64,000 bases of DNA from Celeribacter litoreus (GCF_020165855.1 NZ_JAIUFY010000001.1:248001-312000), one strand, 5' to 3'; shown: positions 34,689-44,479, numbered from the stretch's first letter. Notes: generated by a model from the letters alone, not told the origin. Made by a program: numbers and translations.

Positions 34689-35593
34689 ACGCCTCTGGAG
34701 AGCACGCCGCAGAGCGTATCGAGTTCATCCAACGTGTCGTAGGAGATAGTCATACTGCCCTTCTCAGAGCCATCAACATGGTTGATCGTCACGCGCATAC
34801 CGAGCGAGGCGGAAAGATCACCCTCAAGTGCACGCGTATCGGCGTCTTTGTCGTCCGGTTTGTAGGGCTTCGGCGCCTTCGCTTTCGTCGGAGCCTTTTC
34901 ACCCTTCACGAGCTTTTCGGTCTCACGAACCGACAAACCGCCCTCAATGATCTTTTGCGCCAGTTCGGACGGGTTATCCGCCGTGACCAGCGCACGGGCG
35001 TGTCCTGCAGAGAGATCACCGTTAACGACGAGCTCCCGAACGTCGGCCGGAAGTTGCAGCAAACGCATCAGGTTCGCGATGTGACTGCGGCTCTTCCCGA
35101 GGGCTTCGGATAGCTTCTCTTGTGTATGACCGAAGCGTTCCATCAACTGCTTGTAGCCAGCCGCCTCTTCGATCGCGTTAAGATCGGAGCGCTGGATGTT
35201 TTCGATGATCGCAACTTCGAGCACTTCGGTGTCGGTGTATTCCCGCACCAGCACCGGCAGCTCATGCAGACGCGCCATTTGCGAGGCGCGCCAACGACGC
35301 TCACCCGCAACAATCTCATACTCACCCGATTTGCGACGGCTTTCGCGGACAATCAGCGGCTGAATGACGCCTTTCTCGCGAATGGAGTTGGCGAGTTCAT
35401 CGAGACCGCTTTGATCAAAGGTTCGGCGCGGCTGATCAGGATTTGGTACGATTTTCTCAATCGGCACCAACATATCGGGCCGACGGATACCGTTTTCATC
35501 ACTTTCAGCAGAACTTTCCGGTGTTACATCGGCCATCAATGCCGACAAACCGCGACCCAAACCTCTGCTCTTATTCTTACCTGGGCCTGCCAT
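34685..35593 (-). CDS. parB: Chromosome partitioning protein ParB
   Basis: ParB is a CTP-dependent clamp that loads at parS and spreads to organise the origin region. The 302 residues include the N-terminal SRGLGRGLSALM, VPNPDQPRRTFDQSGLDELANSIREKGVIQPLIVRE, the CTP-binding EIVAGERRWRASQMA (GERRWRA box), NIQRSDLNAIEEAAGYKQLMERFGHTQEKLSEALGKSRSHIANLMRLL (helix-turn-helix) and a C-terminal dimerisation domain. Two perfect parS sites lie 1.4 and 3.3 kb to the right. Three nt after parA. Confidence 0.97.
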   Translation of the reverse strand: MAGPGKNKSRGLGRGLSALMADVTPESSAESDENGIRRPDMLVPIEKIVPNPDQPRRTFDQSGLDELANSIREKGVIQPLIVRESRRKSGEYEIVAGERRWRASQMARLHELPVLVREYTDTEVLEVAIIENIQRSDLNAIEEAAGYKQLMERFGHTQEKLSEALGKSRSHIANLMRLLQLPADVRELVVNGDLSAGHARALVTADNPSELAQKIIEGGLSVRETEKLVKGEKAPTKAKAPKPYKPDDKDADTRALEGDLSASLGMRVTINHVDGSEKGSMTISYDTLDELDTLCGVLSRGV

Positions 35594-35595
35594 AT

Positions 35596-36396
35596 TTATT
35601 GTCCTCTTTTCGCGATCACTTCTTGGGCCAATGCCTGATAGGCAATACTGCCCTTCGACGTCGGATCATATTGCAAAATCGGCAAAGCAAAAGACGGAGC
35701 CTCACTAATCCGCACATTGCGCGGAATTACGGTGTTAAAGACCAGATCCCCGAGGTTATCCCGCGCATCCTGCTCCACCTGACGGGAGAGATTGTTCCGC
35801 TGATCAAACATCGTGAGCACAACACCTTCGATTCGCAATTTCGCGTTCGCGGATTGGCGGACCTCACGGACTGTCAGCATGAGTTGGGAAAGCCCCTCGA
35901 GAGCGTAGAACTCGCTCTGAAGCGGCACGAGGACGGAATTCGCCGCAATCATCGCGTTCACAGTCAGGAGGCTCAAGGACGGCGGGCAGTCAATGAGAAC
36001 GAAATCGAAGCCATAGCGATCCATCGCTGGCTGGCGAAGCGCGTCGTAAAGAAGGAAGCTACGCTTCTCATTCGAGACCATCTCAAGGTCCGCAGAGCTC
36101 AAATCGATGGTCGCCGGCGAAATCCAGAGGCCTTCAAAGTCTGTCGTCTGGAGCACGTCCTCCAAATCGACATCTCCGAATAGAAGATCATATGTTGTGT
36201 TATCTCGGCTATCTGCCTCAATACCTAGACCAGTCGACGCATTCCCCTGTGGATCAAGATCGACAACGAGAACACGATATCCCTCGGCGACGAGGGCCGC
36301 GGCGAGATTGATCGACGTGGTCGTCTTTCCCACCCCTCCCTTCTGGTTCGCAATTGCAATAATTTTCGGACCATTCGGACGGGACGGATCAGACAC
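35596..36396 (-). CDS. parA: Chromosome partitioning ATPase ParA
   Basis: Deviant-Walker ATPase that positions ParB-parS complexes along the nucleoid. The 266 residues carry ANQKGGVGKTTTSINLAAAL (Walker A with signature Lys), VDLDPQGNASTG, and FVLIDCPPSLSLLTVNAM. The start is a GTG at 36396 (protein MSDPSRPNGPKIIAIANQKGG), which overlaps the end of rsmG by 8 nt; the longer frame inside rsmG lacks similarity. Part of mnmG-rsmG-parA-parB. Confidence 0.96.
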   Translation of the reverse strand: MSDPSRPNGPKIIAIANQKGGVGKTTTSINLAAALVAEGYRVLVVDLDPQGNASTGLGIEADSRDNTTYDLLFGDVDLEDVLQTTDFEGLWISPATIDLSSADLEMVSNEKRSFLLYDALRQPAMDRYGFDFVLIDCPPSLSLLTVNAMIAANSVLVPLQSEFYALEGLSQLMLTVREVRQSANAKLRIEGVVLTMFDQRNNLSRQVEQDARDNLGDLVFNTVIPRNVRISEAPSFALPILQYDPTSKGSIAYQALAQEVIAKRGQ

Positions 36397-37006
36397 GTTT
36401 GATATCTCCAATGCGTAGGATGGCAGCGGACGGATCGGTGATGCTCGGCCGCTCTTCATAACTGAAATGCCAGCTTTTGAGAGATTCGGAAATCTCATCT
36501 CTGAAGGATGCGCCCTTCAAAAAAAGAGCGTGTCCGCCATGCCGCAGATGGCGTTCAGAGAACTCCAAAAGTTTACTCAACGGGGCCAGCGCGCGGGCCG
36601 AAAGGATGTCCGCGCCGACGGGATCAACCTCTTCAATCCGCTTGGAAAACACCTGTGCGTTAAGACCCAGTTCGGTGATCACCGTTCGAAGAAACGCAGC
36701 TTTCCTTTGATCGGACTCAATGAGCGTAAATTGCGTCTCTGGCGCAAATTCCATTGACAGAGTGGCGCAGACAAGGCCTGGGAATCCGCCGCCGCTCCCG
36801 ATATCACACCATTTCTCGCAGTTTTCTGGCATCAGGCGGTGAACTTGCGCCGAATCCACGAAATGACGGTCCCAAGCGTGATCGATCGTAGACTTTGCCA
36901 CGAGGTTGATTGCCGGATTCCATTTTTTCAGAAGTTCGAGATAAGCAGTCAGGCGCTCCAATGTTTCACGTGAAACATTGATCTCGCCAATTGTCGTGTC
37001 TGACAT
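36389..37006 (-). CDS. rsmG: 16S rRNA (guanine-527-N7)-methyltransferase
   Basis: A 205-residue SAM methyltransferase for m7G527 in 16S rRNA. CDIGSGGGFPGLVCATLSMEFAPETQFTLIESDQRKAAFLRTV holds the SAM motif, and ADILSARALAPLSKLLEFSERHL the catalytic region. A perfect parS site covers codons 10-15 (NVSRET). The ATG overlaps the mnmG stop by one base. Standard neighbour of parAB in bacteria. Confidence 0.96.
   Translation of the reverse strand: MSDTTIGEINVSRETLERLTAYLELLKKWNPAINLVAKSTIDHAWDRHFVDSAQVHRLMPENCEKWCDIGSGGGFPGLVCATLSMEFAPETQFTLIESDQRKAAFLRTVITELGLNAQVFSKRIEEVDPVGADILSARALAPLSKLLEFSERHLRHGGHALFLKGASFRDEISESLKSWHFSYEERPSITDPSAAILRIGDIKRV
36962..36977. other. parS centromere site 1
   Basis: TGTTTCACGTGAAACA, a perfect 16-bp palindrome identical to the conserved parS consensus, inside the start of rsmG. 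It lies 5.1 kb from the predicted oriC and 1.4 kb from parB. Confidence 0.95.
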
Positions 37007-38874
37007 CAGGACGCCTTCTGTCTTTGGTTCTGTCTCAAGCGCGCGAGGATCAGGGTTGTTGCGGCCGGGGTCATCCCCTCTACCCTGCTCGCCTGAGAAA
37101 TCGTCTGCGGCTTCGCATGCATGAGTTTGGTCCGCAACTCATTCGACAGGCCGCTCAGAGCACCATAGTCGAAGTCATCCGGAATGATCTGCTTCTCGTC
37201 ACGCTTCATTGCCTCGACATCTTTTTGCTGGCGCTCAATGTAATTCGCGTAAAGCGCATCTCGGGCGAGCTGCACCTGAATGTCCTCTGAAATCTCGGTC
37301 AAATCCGGATTAAGGGCGACGACGTGGTCAAAGGTCACATTCGGAAAAGAGAGCACCTGATAAGCAGAACGGCGTGCGCCATCGGAGCTCACTTCAATTC
37401 CAACAGCTGCAAGTTCCTTCGGCGTGTAGCTCGTCTCTTCGAGTTGAGCGCGGCCTTTCGTGAGTTCGGACATCTTCTCTTCGAACGCAACGCGGCGGGT
37501 TTCGCTGACGAGACCGGCCTCAAGTCCGAGTGGAGTGAGGCGTTGGTCGGCGTTGTCGGCGCGCAGAGACAGGCGGAATTCGGCACGGGAGGTGAACATG
37601 CGATACGGCTCACTCACACCACGGGTGGTGAGATCGTCGAGCATAACCCCAATATAGCTGTTCGAGCGGTTGAAAATCACGGGCTCCAGATCACGCGCGC
37701 GACGGGCCGCATTTAGGCCAGCAACGAGACCTTGCGCAGCGGCTTCCTCATAGCCCGTCGTCCCGTTGATCTGACCGGCGAGGTAGAGGCCTGGCACATC
37801 GCGTAGCTCCAAGGTCATGCGAAGCGCGCGCGGATCGACGTAGTCATATTCAATCGCGTAGCCGGGCTGAAGGATCTCAACCTCCTCCAGACCATAGATC
37901 GAGCGGACGTAATCCGTCTGAACGTCGACAGGCAAAGATGTGGAAATGCCGTTCGGATAAACGGTGTCGTCATCCACGCCCTCTGGTTCGAGGAAGATCT
38001 GATGCGAGGTTTTATCGGCGAAGCGAACGATCTTGTCCTCAATCGACGGGCAATAGCGCGGCCCTACTCCGTCGATATGCCCGCCATACATCGCGGAGCG
38101 GGACAGGTTCTCGCGGATGATGTCGTGTGTCTTCTCGTTCGTATGCGTGATCCCGCAGGCGACCTGAGGCGCGCTCGGTGCTTTGTTCAGGAAAGAGAAG
38201 ACGACCGGATCTTCGTCACCCGGTTGCTCCTCGAGGAGATCCCATTTGATTGTCTTGCCGTTCAAGCGCGGGGGCGTGCCGGTTTTCAGACGGCCCATTG
38301 GGAGGCCGTAACCGTATAAGCGCTCAGCCAACGCGACGGAGGGCTTGTCCCCCATGCGGCCGCCGGGGCGCTTTTCCTCGCCGATGTGAATCAACCCATT
38401 GAGGAATGTACCGGTGGTGAGCACAACACTGTGTGTCGAAATCTCGGCCCCATCGCCAAGGACAACACCGCAAACGCGATCACCGTCCATCATCAGATCG
38501 GCGACTTCGCCTTCGATGATGGTGAGGCCTTCGGTGGCTTCGAGCTCCGCAAGCATCTCTGTGCGGTAGATTTTTCGGTCTGCCTGCGCACGCGGCCCCT
38601 GCACTGCCGGACCCTTGCGACGGTTCAGGAGACGAAACTGGATGCCCGCCTTGTCGGCGATGCGGCCCATGACACCGTCTAGAGCATCGACTTCGCGCAC
38701 GAGGTGACCCTTGCCCAGACCACCGATGGCGGGATTACAGGACATCACGCCAATGCCGTCACGGCGCAGAGTGACCAAAGCTGTCCGCGCCCCTGCCCTT
38801 GCAGCGGCCGCAGCGGCGTCACTTCCAGCATGTCCGCCGCCAACGACGACGACATCGAAGTCGGTATGTTTCAC
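37006..38874 (-). CDS. mnmG: tRNA uridine 5-carboxymethylaminomethyl modification enzyme MnmG (GidA)
   Basis: FAD enzyme that, with MnmE, modifies U34 of several tRNAs. About 622 residues: [30 protein letters not shown] (FAD site), [73 protein letters not shown] and the C-terminal helical MnmE-binding part. I place the start at the GTG 38872-38874 ([14 protein letters not shown]): AAGGAG lies 8 nt upstream, while a GTG at 38883 abuts that site and one at 38901 has none. The chosen GTG is inside parS site 2. Confidence 0.95.
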   Translation of the reverse strand: MKHTDFDVVVVGGGHAGSDAAAAAARAGARTALVTLRRDGIGVMSCNPAIGGLGKGHLVREVDALDGVMGRIADKAGIQFRLLNRRKGPAVQGPRAQADRKIYRTEMLAELEATEGLTIIEGEVADLMMDGDRVCGVVLGDGAEISTHSVVLTTGTFLNGLIHIGEEKRPGGRMGDKPSVALAERLYGYGLPMGRLKTGTPPRLNGKTIKWDLLEEQPGDEDPVVFSFLNKAPSAPQVACGITHTNEKTHDIIRENLSRSAMYGGHIDGVGPRYCPSIEDKIVRFADKTSHQIFLEPEGVDDDTVYPNGISTSLPVDVQTDYVRSIYGLEEVEILQPGYAIEYDYVDPRALRMTLELRDVPGLYLAGQINGTTGYEEAAAQGLVAGLNAARRARDLEPVIFNRSNSYIGVMLDDLTTRGVSEPYRMFTSRAEFRLSLRADNADQRLTPLGLEAGLVSETRRVAFEEKMSELTKGRAQLEETSYTPKELAAVGIEVSSDGARRSAYQVLSFPNVTFDHVVALNPDLTEISEDIQVQLARDALYANYIERQQKDVEAMKRDEKQIIPDDFDYGALSGLSNELRTKLMHAKPQTISQASRVEGMTPAATTLILARLRQNQRQKAS

Positions 38875-38882
38875 GTGAAACA
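38867..38882. other. parS centromere site 2
   Basis: A second perfect TGTTTCACGTGAAACA, 1905 bp from site 1 and 3.2 kb left of the predicted oriC. It spans the predicted start codon of mnmG and the bases next to its ribosome site. Confidence 0.95.
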
Positions 38883-38897
38883 CTCCTTGCTCAAAAT

Positions 38898-40184
38898 TCA
38901 CTTACCGATGCAGAAACTGGAGAAAATCTCACCCAAGATGTTCTCGACATCAATCCGCCCGACGAGACAGTTCAACGCATAGACGGCTCTGCGGAGCTCT
39001 TCCGCAGCGAGGTCCGCCCTGTCTGCGCCGAGCAATACCTCATTTCGCGCTGATTCCATAGAGGTCAACGCATCTTTGATCGAAACGCGATGACGCTCGC
39101 GAATAGCCGTGGAGGCACCAGAGGCGCGATCCGCCAAGGTCTGGCTGATGTGCGCCACCATACGATCAATCCCCTGCCCCGTTTTACCAGAGACAGAGGC
39201 GTTGAATTTCCCATCATCGTCTTTGCCGATCAGGACGAGATCATCCTCTTCGGGCGCAAGCTCGGGTTCGGCCCCAGCCTCCGGAATGAGGATCACACGG
39301 AGATCAGCCTGAGACGCGCGAAGGCGCGCACGTTCGATCCCGATGGATTCCACATGGTCCTCGGTCTCACGAAGTCCCGCCGTATCAAGCAGTGTGACCG
39401 GCAATCCTGCGAGGTCCATACGCACCTCGATCACGTCACGTGTCGTGCCAGCGATCTCCGACGTAATCGCTGCGTCACGCCCTGCGAGCGCATTGAGCAG
39501 CGTGGACTTACCAGCGTTCGGCGGCCCGACAATAGCGACCTCAAACCCGTCGCGGACCCGCTCTGCCATGCGCGCGCCGGAGATTTCCTCTTCGAGTTCG
39601 AGCATGGTGATCGCGATCAGTTCGAGCACTTCGGGCGAAACGTCGACCGGCACTTCCTCATCCGCGAAATCAATCGTCGCCTCGATGAGCGCCGCCGCAC
39701 GGAGCAAAGACGCCCGCCAGCGTTCGGCCTTTTCACCGAGCGCACCGGAGAACACCTTGAGCGCCTGTCTCCTCTGGGATTCCGTTTCCGCTTCGATCAG
39801 GTCGGCAAGGCCCTCTACCTGAGAAAGGTCCAGACGCTCGTTCTCGAGCGCTCTACGCGTGAACTCCCCTGCTTCGGCGAGGCGCAGGCCATCCATCTCG
39901 CTCAGCGCTCTCAGAACGGCGTTTACGATGGCCACAGACCCGTGGAGTTGGAGCTCTGCACTCTGCTCCCCAGTAAAGGAACGGCCTTCGTCAAAGGTCA
40001 GGATGAGCGCCTCATCGAGTAAAACACCCTGTTGATCCGTCAGACGACGCAAAGCCGCGCGGCGCGGCGCGGGCACATCGCCTGCCAAAATCTCGACAGC
40101 CGAAAACGCAAGCGGCCCGGAAATCCGGACCACTGCCACGCCCGCTTTGCCGCGGGCGGTTGCCAATGCGTAGATCGTATCCAT
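38898..40184 (-). CDS. mnmE: tRNA modification GTPase MnmE (TrmE)
   Basis: Partner of MnmG. The 428 residues have the folate-binding N-terminal domain ([81 protein letters not shown]), an inserted G domain with [36 protein letters not shown] and [13 protein letters not shown], and the C-terminal FCIGK with the catalytic Cys (C-x-G-K). Separated from rho by 34 nt on the same strand. Confidence 0.97.
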   Translation of the reverse strand: MDTIYALATARGKAGVAVVRISGPLAFSAVEILAGDVPAPRRAALRRLTDQQGVLLDEALILTFDEGRSFTGEQSAELQLHGSVAIVNAVLRALSEMDGLRLAEAGEFTRRALENERLDLSQVEGLADLIEAETESQRRQALKVFSGALGEKAERWRASLLRAAALIEATIDFADEEVPVDVSPEVLELIAITMLELEEEISGARMAERVRDGFEVAIVGPPNAGKSTLLNALAGRDAAITSEIAGTTRDVIEVRMDLAGLPVTLLDTAGLRETEDHVESIGIERARLRASQADLRVILIPEAGAEPELAPEEDDLVLIGKDDDGKFNASVSGKTGQGIDRMVAHISQTLADRASGASTAIRERHRVSIKDALTSMESARNEVLLGADRADLAAEELRRAVYALNCLVGRIDVENILGEIFSSFCIGK

Positions 40185-40218
40185 CGCGATCCTCGAAGGG
40201 GTGTTCCCCGAACTCCTC

Positions 40219-41490
40219 TTAGGCGTTCATCGAGTCGAAGAACTCGGAGTTCGTTTTGGTCTGTTTTAGTTTGGAGATGAGGAACTCGATTGCGTCGGTC
40301 GTTCCCATCGGGTTGAGGATGCGGCGCAGGACGTAGGTCTTCTGCAGATCTTTCGCATCGACCAACAGGTCCTCTTTCCGCGTGCCGGATTTGAGGATGT
40401 CCATCGCCGGGTAGACGCGCTTGTCCGCGATCTTACGATCGAGAACGATCTCGGAGTTACCCGTCCCTTTGAATTCCTCGAAGATGACCTCATCCATACG
40501 CGAGCCGGTGTCGATCAGAGCGGTCGCAATGATGGTGAGGGAGCCACCCTCCTCAATGTTCCGTGCGGCACCAAAGAAGCGCTTGGGACGCTGCAAGGCG
40601 TTGGCGTCCACACCACCCGTCAGAACCTTACCAGATGACGGCACAACGGTGTTGAAGGCGCGGCCAAGGCGGGTGATGGAGTCGAGCAGAATGACGACGT
40701 CGCGCTTGTGCTCGACGAGACGCTTCGCTTTTTCAATGACCATTTCGGAGACGGCAACGTGGCGGGTCGCAGGTTCGTCGAAGGTGGAAGAGATCACCTC
40801 ACCCTTCACAGAGCGCTGCATGTCCGTCACCTCTTCCGGACGTTCGTCGATCAGGAGAACGATCAGGTAGCATTCCGGATGGTTGGTTTCGATCGAGTGC
40901 GCGATGTTCTGAAGCAGAACCGTTTTACCCGTGCGCGGAGGCGCCACAATCAGGGCACGCTGGCCTTTACCGATCGGAGACACGAGATCGATGATCCGCG
41001 CAGAGCGGTCTTTGATTGTCGGGTCCTCGATCTCCATCTTCAGGCGCGAGTCCGGATAGAGCGGCGTCAGGTTGTCAAAGTTGATTTTGTGACGCGCTTT
41101 CTCAGGCTCTTCGAAGTTGATCACCGTCACCTTGGTGATTGCGAAGTAACGCTCGTTCTCGTTCGGTGCCTGAATGAGGCCCTCGACCGTGTCACCGGTC
41201 CGAAGACCATACTGACGGATCACATCAGGAGAGACATAGATGTCGTCGGGACCCGGCAGATAGTTCGCTTCAGGTGAGCGGAGGAAACCAAAGCCGTCCT
41301 GCAGAACTTCGAGCACACCGTCACCGGAGACTTCCCAGCCCTCATCCGCGCGTTCGCGGAGAATCTGGAACATCATCTCGCCCTTACGCATGGTCGAGGC
41401 GTTTTCGATCTCGAGTTCTTCCGCCATCGCCAAAAGGGCTTTCGGGCTCTTGGCTTTCAGATCGGCCAGATAGAGGGTGTTTTCACTCAT
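40219..41490 (-). CDS. rho: Transcription termination factor Rho
   Basis: Hexameric RNA helicase that ends transcription. The 423 residues include the RNA-binding domain ([44 protein letters not shown]), Walker [19 protein letters not shown], Walker [17 protein letters not shown], the Q-loop/R-loop region [64 protein letters not shown]. The start at 41490 ([14 protein letters not shown]) is four codons inside the open frame. It has its own promoter and a structured leader. Confidence 0.97.
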   Translation of the reverse strand: MSENTLYLADLKAKSPKALLAMAEELEIENASTMRKGEMMFQILRERADEGWEVSGDGVLEVLQDGFGFLRSPEANYLPGPDDIYVSPDVIRQYGLRTGDTVEGLIQAPNENERYFAITKVTVINFEEPEKARHKINFDNLTPLYPDSRLKMEIEDPTIKDRSARIIDLVSPIGKGQRALIVAPPRTGKTVLLQNIAHSIETNHPECYLIVLLIDERPEEVTDMQRSVKGEVISSTFDEPATRHVAVSEMVIEKAKRLVEHKRDVVILLDSITRLGRAFNTVVPSSGKVLTGGVDANALQRPKRFFGAARNIEEGGSLTIIATALIDTGSRMDEVIFEEFKGTGNSEIVLDRKIADKRVYPAMDILKSGTRKEDLLVDAKDLQKTYVLRRILNPMGTTDAIEFLISKLKQTKTNSEFFDSMNA

Positions 41491-41505
41491 AGAAGTCCAC
41501 AAACG

Positions 41506-41571
41506 CCCGCCCCGTCAGGACAGGTCTCTCATCAAATGTCATAGGAGAATCCCTGATGCCGGACGGCGGGG
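41506..41571 (-). promoter_or_regulatory. Long-range stem in the rho leader
   Basis: In the leader RNA, CCCCGCCGTC (41562-41571) can pair with GACGGGGCGGG (41506-41516) through about nine base pairs with a two-base bulge, bringing the region just before the rho ribosome site into a stem. Such structure could serve feedback control of rho, which is known to autoregulate in other bacteria; here it is a suggestion. Confidence 0.35.
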
Positions 41572-41580
41572 ATTTCAGCC

Positions 41581-41609
41581 TAGATAGAAATTGAAGGACG
41601 CGGAGTCAA
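41581..41609 (-). promoter_or_regulatory. Predicted promoter of rho
   Basis: TTGACT (41604-41609) and TATCTA (41581-41586) with exactly 17 nt between them on the minus strand, in the hemJ-rho gap. A leader of about 85 nt would precede rho. Confidence 0.7.
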
Positions 41610-41615
41610 TGTTTC

Positions 41616-42068
41616 TTAGAAAGGCTTCGCAATGATCATCACAACGATGACGATCATGAGAAGTGTCGGGAACTCGTTCATGATCCGGTAGTGACGACCA
41701 GAACGGGTGTTTGTCCCCGCTACGAAGTCCTTGCGACGGGCGGCCAGCCACATGTGGAACCACGTCATAGCAATCACGCTCGCCCCTTTGATCCAGGACC
41801 AGCCAGCAGAGAAATCAACGACGCCCGGTGTGAAGACGAGACACAGACCGAAAATCCATGTCGAGATCATCGACGGGTTCATAATGAGCTTCAGGAGCTT
41901 CTTTTCCATGTCCTGAAACAGAAGATCGGTTTCTGTTCCACGTGTGACGCTTTCGGTGTGCCGGACATAGAGACGGGGCAGATAAAAGATACCGGCCATC
42001 CAGGCGATGACGGAAATCACATGAAGGGATTTCGTCCAAGGGTAAATGATCGCCAGAATATCGCCCAT
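41616..42068 (-). CDS. hemJ: Protoporphyrinogen IX oxidase HemJ
   Basis: HemJ oxidises protoporphyrinogen IX in the membrane, the penultimate heme step. The 150 residues contain LAIIYPWTKSLHVISVIAWMAGIFYLPRLYVRHTE, with the conserved His and W-M-A-G, four hydrophobic helices and the end FRIMNEFPTLLMIVIVVMIIAKPF. The start at 42068 (MGDILAII) fits the family; a frame to 42248 would run into the origin. This organism therefore uses HemJ and the HemH found at 9.9 kb. Confidence 0.95.
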   Translation of the reverse strand: MGDILAIIYPWTKSLHVISVIAWMAGIFYLPRLYVRHTESVTRGTETDLLFQDMEKKLLKLIMNPSMISTWIFGLCLVFTPGVVDFSAGWSWIKGASVIAMTWFHMWLAARRKDFVAGTNTRSGRHYRIMNEFPTLLMIVIVVMIIAKPF

Positions 42069-42450
42069 GAGTGCCTCGCTTTCTCCCTCTCTAAATAAAT
42101 AAAGAAAAAGAAAAGAAAAGATGATGATTTTGTAGGTCCTGTGGATAACGGGGATTATTGAGTTCTCCACAGAACTTTTCCCATGTTCAAAAACGGGTAT
42201 TTTGTTATCCACATTTGTGGGCGAACAAAAAATATCATTTCTTATCAAATAATTAAATTTTATAACTTGCGGATAATTCTAATCACGATTGGGAAACTGT
42301 TACTTTTCCGTTAAGAGCGGGAACAGAAATCCACGGGGTACATTTTGCGCGCGGAATGCGTAGAGATTGGAAGTTGTCCACCACGCAGAGCGATCAGGCC
42401 GGTTCTCACCAAATTCTCAACGCGCATACACAGGAGTTTTCAACAGGCTT
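42069..42450. other. Predicted chromosomal replication origin (oriC)
   Basis: A 382-bp gene-free, AT-rich gap between hemJ (leftward) and maf (rightward). It holds DnaA boxes: perfect TGTGGATAA (42140-42148), perfect TTATCCACA (42205-42213), one-mismatch TTCTCCACA (42163-42171) and TGCGGATAA (42268-42276), and two-mismatch TTGTCCACC (42374-42382). AT-rich unwinding candidates are 42225-42266 and 42085-42120. An IHF-type site is at 42243-42255. Genes on both sides run outward, and parAB with two parS sites lies within 8 kb. I see no GANTC (CcrM) site in the gap. The position between hemJ and maf is typical of Rhodobacteraceae in my knowledge. Confidence 0.88.
42243..42255 (+). promoter_or_regulatory. 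IHF-type binding site in oriC
   Basis: TATCAA-ATAA-TTA fits the consensus WATCAANNNNTTR exactly. It lies in the AT-rich segment between the DnaA boxes, as in other origins where IHF bends the DNA to help unwinding. Confidence 0.55.
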
Positions 42451-43056
42451 ATGAACACACCTGAAAAAATTCTTCTCGCCTCCGGCTCGAAGATCCGGCA
42501 GCAACTCCTCATAAATGCAGGGGTCCCGTTTGATGTGATCGTCGCGCGGATTGATGAAGAAAGCATTAAGGATGCGCTCGTTTCCGAAGGGGCCAGTCCG
42601 CGCGAGGTCGCTGATGCTTTAGCGGAGGGCAAAGCCCGCAAGGTCTCATTTAAGAATCCGGAGGCGATGGTCATTGGCTGTGACCAGACGCTGTCTTTCA
42701 AAGGCCGCCTGATTTCGAAGTCCGAGACGAAGGACGAGGCGCGCGAACTTCTCAGAGAAATGCGCGGCGAACGGCACAAATTGCTTTCCGCAGTCGTCAT
42801 CTATGAAGGCGGGGAACCGAAATGGCGTCATGTGGGTGAAGTTCGCCTCGTGATGAAGAATTTTTCCGACAGCTATCTCGATGAATATCTCGACAGGAAT
42901 TGGGACGAGATCAGACATTGCGTCGGGAATTACATGTTAGAGGCTGAGGGGGTTCGTCTTTTCTCAAATATTGAGGGCGACTATTTCACAGTCTTGGGTT
43001 TGCCGCTGCTTCCGCTTTTGGCATATCTCTCTGAAAGGGAGATGATCGCATCATGA
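42451..43056 (+). CDS. Maf-family nucleotide pyrophosphatase
   Basis: A 201-residue Maf protein that hydrolyses non-canonical or regulatory nucleotides. KILLASGSKIRQQLLINAGVPFDVIVARIDE, the S-x-S-x-x-R like start, the GCDQTLSFKGRLISKSETKDEARELLREMRGERHKLLSAVVI core and EAEGVRLFSNIEGDYFTVLGLPLLPLLAYL are typical. The Maf DQ-T motif is present. The start at 42451 is used because the upstream frame lies in oriC; a weak ribosome site (AACAGG) precedes it. It is the first gene of maf-aroE-coaE-dnaQ. Confidence 0.93.
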   Translation: MNTPEKILLASGSKIRQQLLINAGVPFDVIVARIDEESIKDALVSEGASPREVADALAEGKARKVSFKNPEAMVIGCDQTLSFKGRLISKSETKDEARELLREMRGERHKLLSAVVIYEGGEPKWRHVGEVRLVMKNFSDSYLDEYLDRNWDEIRHCVGNYMLEAEGVRLFSNIEGDYFTVLGLPLLPLLAYLSEREMIAS

Positions 43057-43883
43057 CTCACAGAATTCCGATGGCTGGCGTGCTCGGAGCACCGGTTGCG
43101 CATAGCCAGTCCCCAAAGCTGCATGGATACTGGCTCCGGAGATACGGAATCGAAGGGCATTATGTACCGATTCACGTGGAACAGTCCGATCTCGAAGAGG
43201 TGATCCGCGCGATGCCGAAGATGGGATTTGTCGGGGCGAATGTCACGATCCCACATAAAGAGGCTGTTCTCGGCCTCGCCGATATCGTGACGGACCGCGC
43301 GGCGCTCATCGGAGCGGCGAATACGCTGATTTTCCGCTCTGATGGGAAACTGCACGCGGACAATACGGACGGGTTCGGATTCACAGAAAACCTGCGCGCC
43401 AATTCCGATTGGGATCCAAAGGCCGGACCCGCCGCCGTTCTCGGCGCGGGAGGGGCCTCACGCGCCGTGATTGCGTCCCTCATTGAAATGGGTGTGCCGG
43501 AAATCCGGTTGTCGAACCGCACCCGCACGCGCTCCGATGCGCTGCGCCATGAGTTTGGAACGAAGATTTCGGTCGTTGAGTGGGTGAATGCCGGTGACAT
43601 GCTCGACGGCGCGACAACAGTAATTAACACCACGGCACTCGGGATGGTTGGTCAGGAAGAACTCAAGATCAATCTGGACAAACTAAGCCCGAAAGCGGTC
43701 GTCACAGATATCGTCTACACGCCGCTCCGGACCAAGCTGCTCGAAGATGCCGCTGCAATCGGATGTCAGACCGTCGATGGTCTCGGGATGTTGCTCTATC
43801 AGGCAGTTCCGGGATTTGAGCGTTGGTTTGGTACACGGCCCGAGGTTGACGCAGCGACGCGCGATCATATCCTGAACACATGA
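43053..43883 (+). CDS. aroE: Shikimate dehydrogenase (NADP+)
   Basis: Reduces 3-dehydroshikimate in aromatic amino acid synthesis. The 276 residues have [34 protein letters not shown], the catalytic Lys and Asp region [10 protein letters not shown] and ADNTDGFGF, the nucleotide site [15 protein letters not shown] and [12 protein letters not shown] overlap with both maf and coaE shows tight coupling. Confidence 0.96.
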   Translation: MTHRIPMAGVLGAPVAHSQSPKLHGYWLRRYGIEGHYVPIHVEQSDLEEVIRAMPKMGFVGANVTIPHKEAVLGLADIVTDRAALIGAANTLIFRSDGKLHADNTDGFGFTENLRANSDWDPKAGPAAVLGAGGASRAVIASLIEMGVPEIRLSNRTRTRSDALRHEFGTKISVVEWVNAGDMLDGATTVINTTALGMVGQEELKINLDKLSPKAVVTDIVYTPLRTKLLEDAAAIGCQTVDGLGMLLYQAVPGFERWFGTRPEVDAATRDHILNT

Positions 43884-44479
43884 GTAAACCGTTCGTCATC
43901 GGCCTGACCGGTTCCATTGGAATGGGGAAAAGTACAACGGCAAAGATGTTCGCCGAGGAAGGCGTTCCCGTTTGGGATGCTGACGCTGCGGTTGCGCGTC
44001 TCTATTCTATCGGAGGGGCGGCAGTTGCCCCGATTTCGGAGATTTTTCCGCAGGCTGTGGCAGAGGGCGAAGTGTCCAAGATCGCGCTCAAGGAAATCAT
44101 TGCCGCTGATCCCGCAGCGCTCAAAGAGATCGAAAAGATTGTGCATCCCTTGGTTGCGGCTGATCGTGAGACGTTTCTTGAGACGACAGAGGCTCCGATC
44201 GCCCTCGTGGACGTGCCGCTTCTCTTTGAAACAGGCGGAGAGAAACGTGTCGACGCGGTTGTGGTTGTTTCTGTTGATGCGGAGACACAGGCCAATCGCG
44301 TGCTGGCACGTCCGGGCATGACCGAGGCGCATTTCAAAGCGATCCTTGGAAAACAATTGCCTGATGCTGAAAAACGCGCCCGCGCAGATTATGTGATTGA
44401 GACCATGAGCCTTGAAGCCGCCCGCACCCAAGTGCAGGATGTGCTCGCGAAAATCAGGAAGCAGTTAAACCATGCGTGA
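43880..44479 (+). CDS. coaE: Dephospho-CoA kinase
   Basis: Last step of coenzyme A synthesis. The 199-residue P-loop kinase shows [60 protein letters not shown] and R-rich lid [12 protein letters not shown] 4-nt overlap with aroE and 8-nt overlap with dnaQ place it in the same operon. Confidence 0.96.
   Translation: MSKPFVIGLTGSIGMGKSTTAKMFAEEGVPVWDADAAVARLYSIGGAAVAPISEIFPQAVAEGEVSKIALKEIIAADPAALKEIEKIVHPLVAADRETFLETTEAPIALVDVPLLFETGGEKRVDAVVVVSVDAETQANRVLARPGMTEAHFKAILGKQLPDAEKRARADYVIETMSLEAARTQVQDVLAKIRKQLNHA

Noticed and set aside
43168-43183. Third parS-like site in aroE
   Set aside because: Matches the 16-bp consensus at only 13 positions, including a change in the inner arms; probably chance or a weak ParB site.
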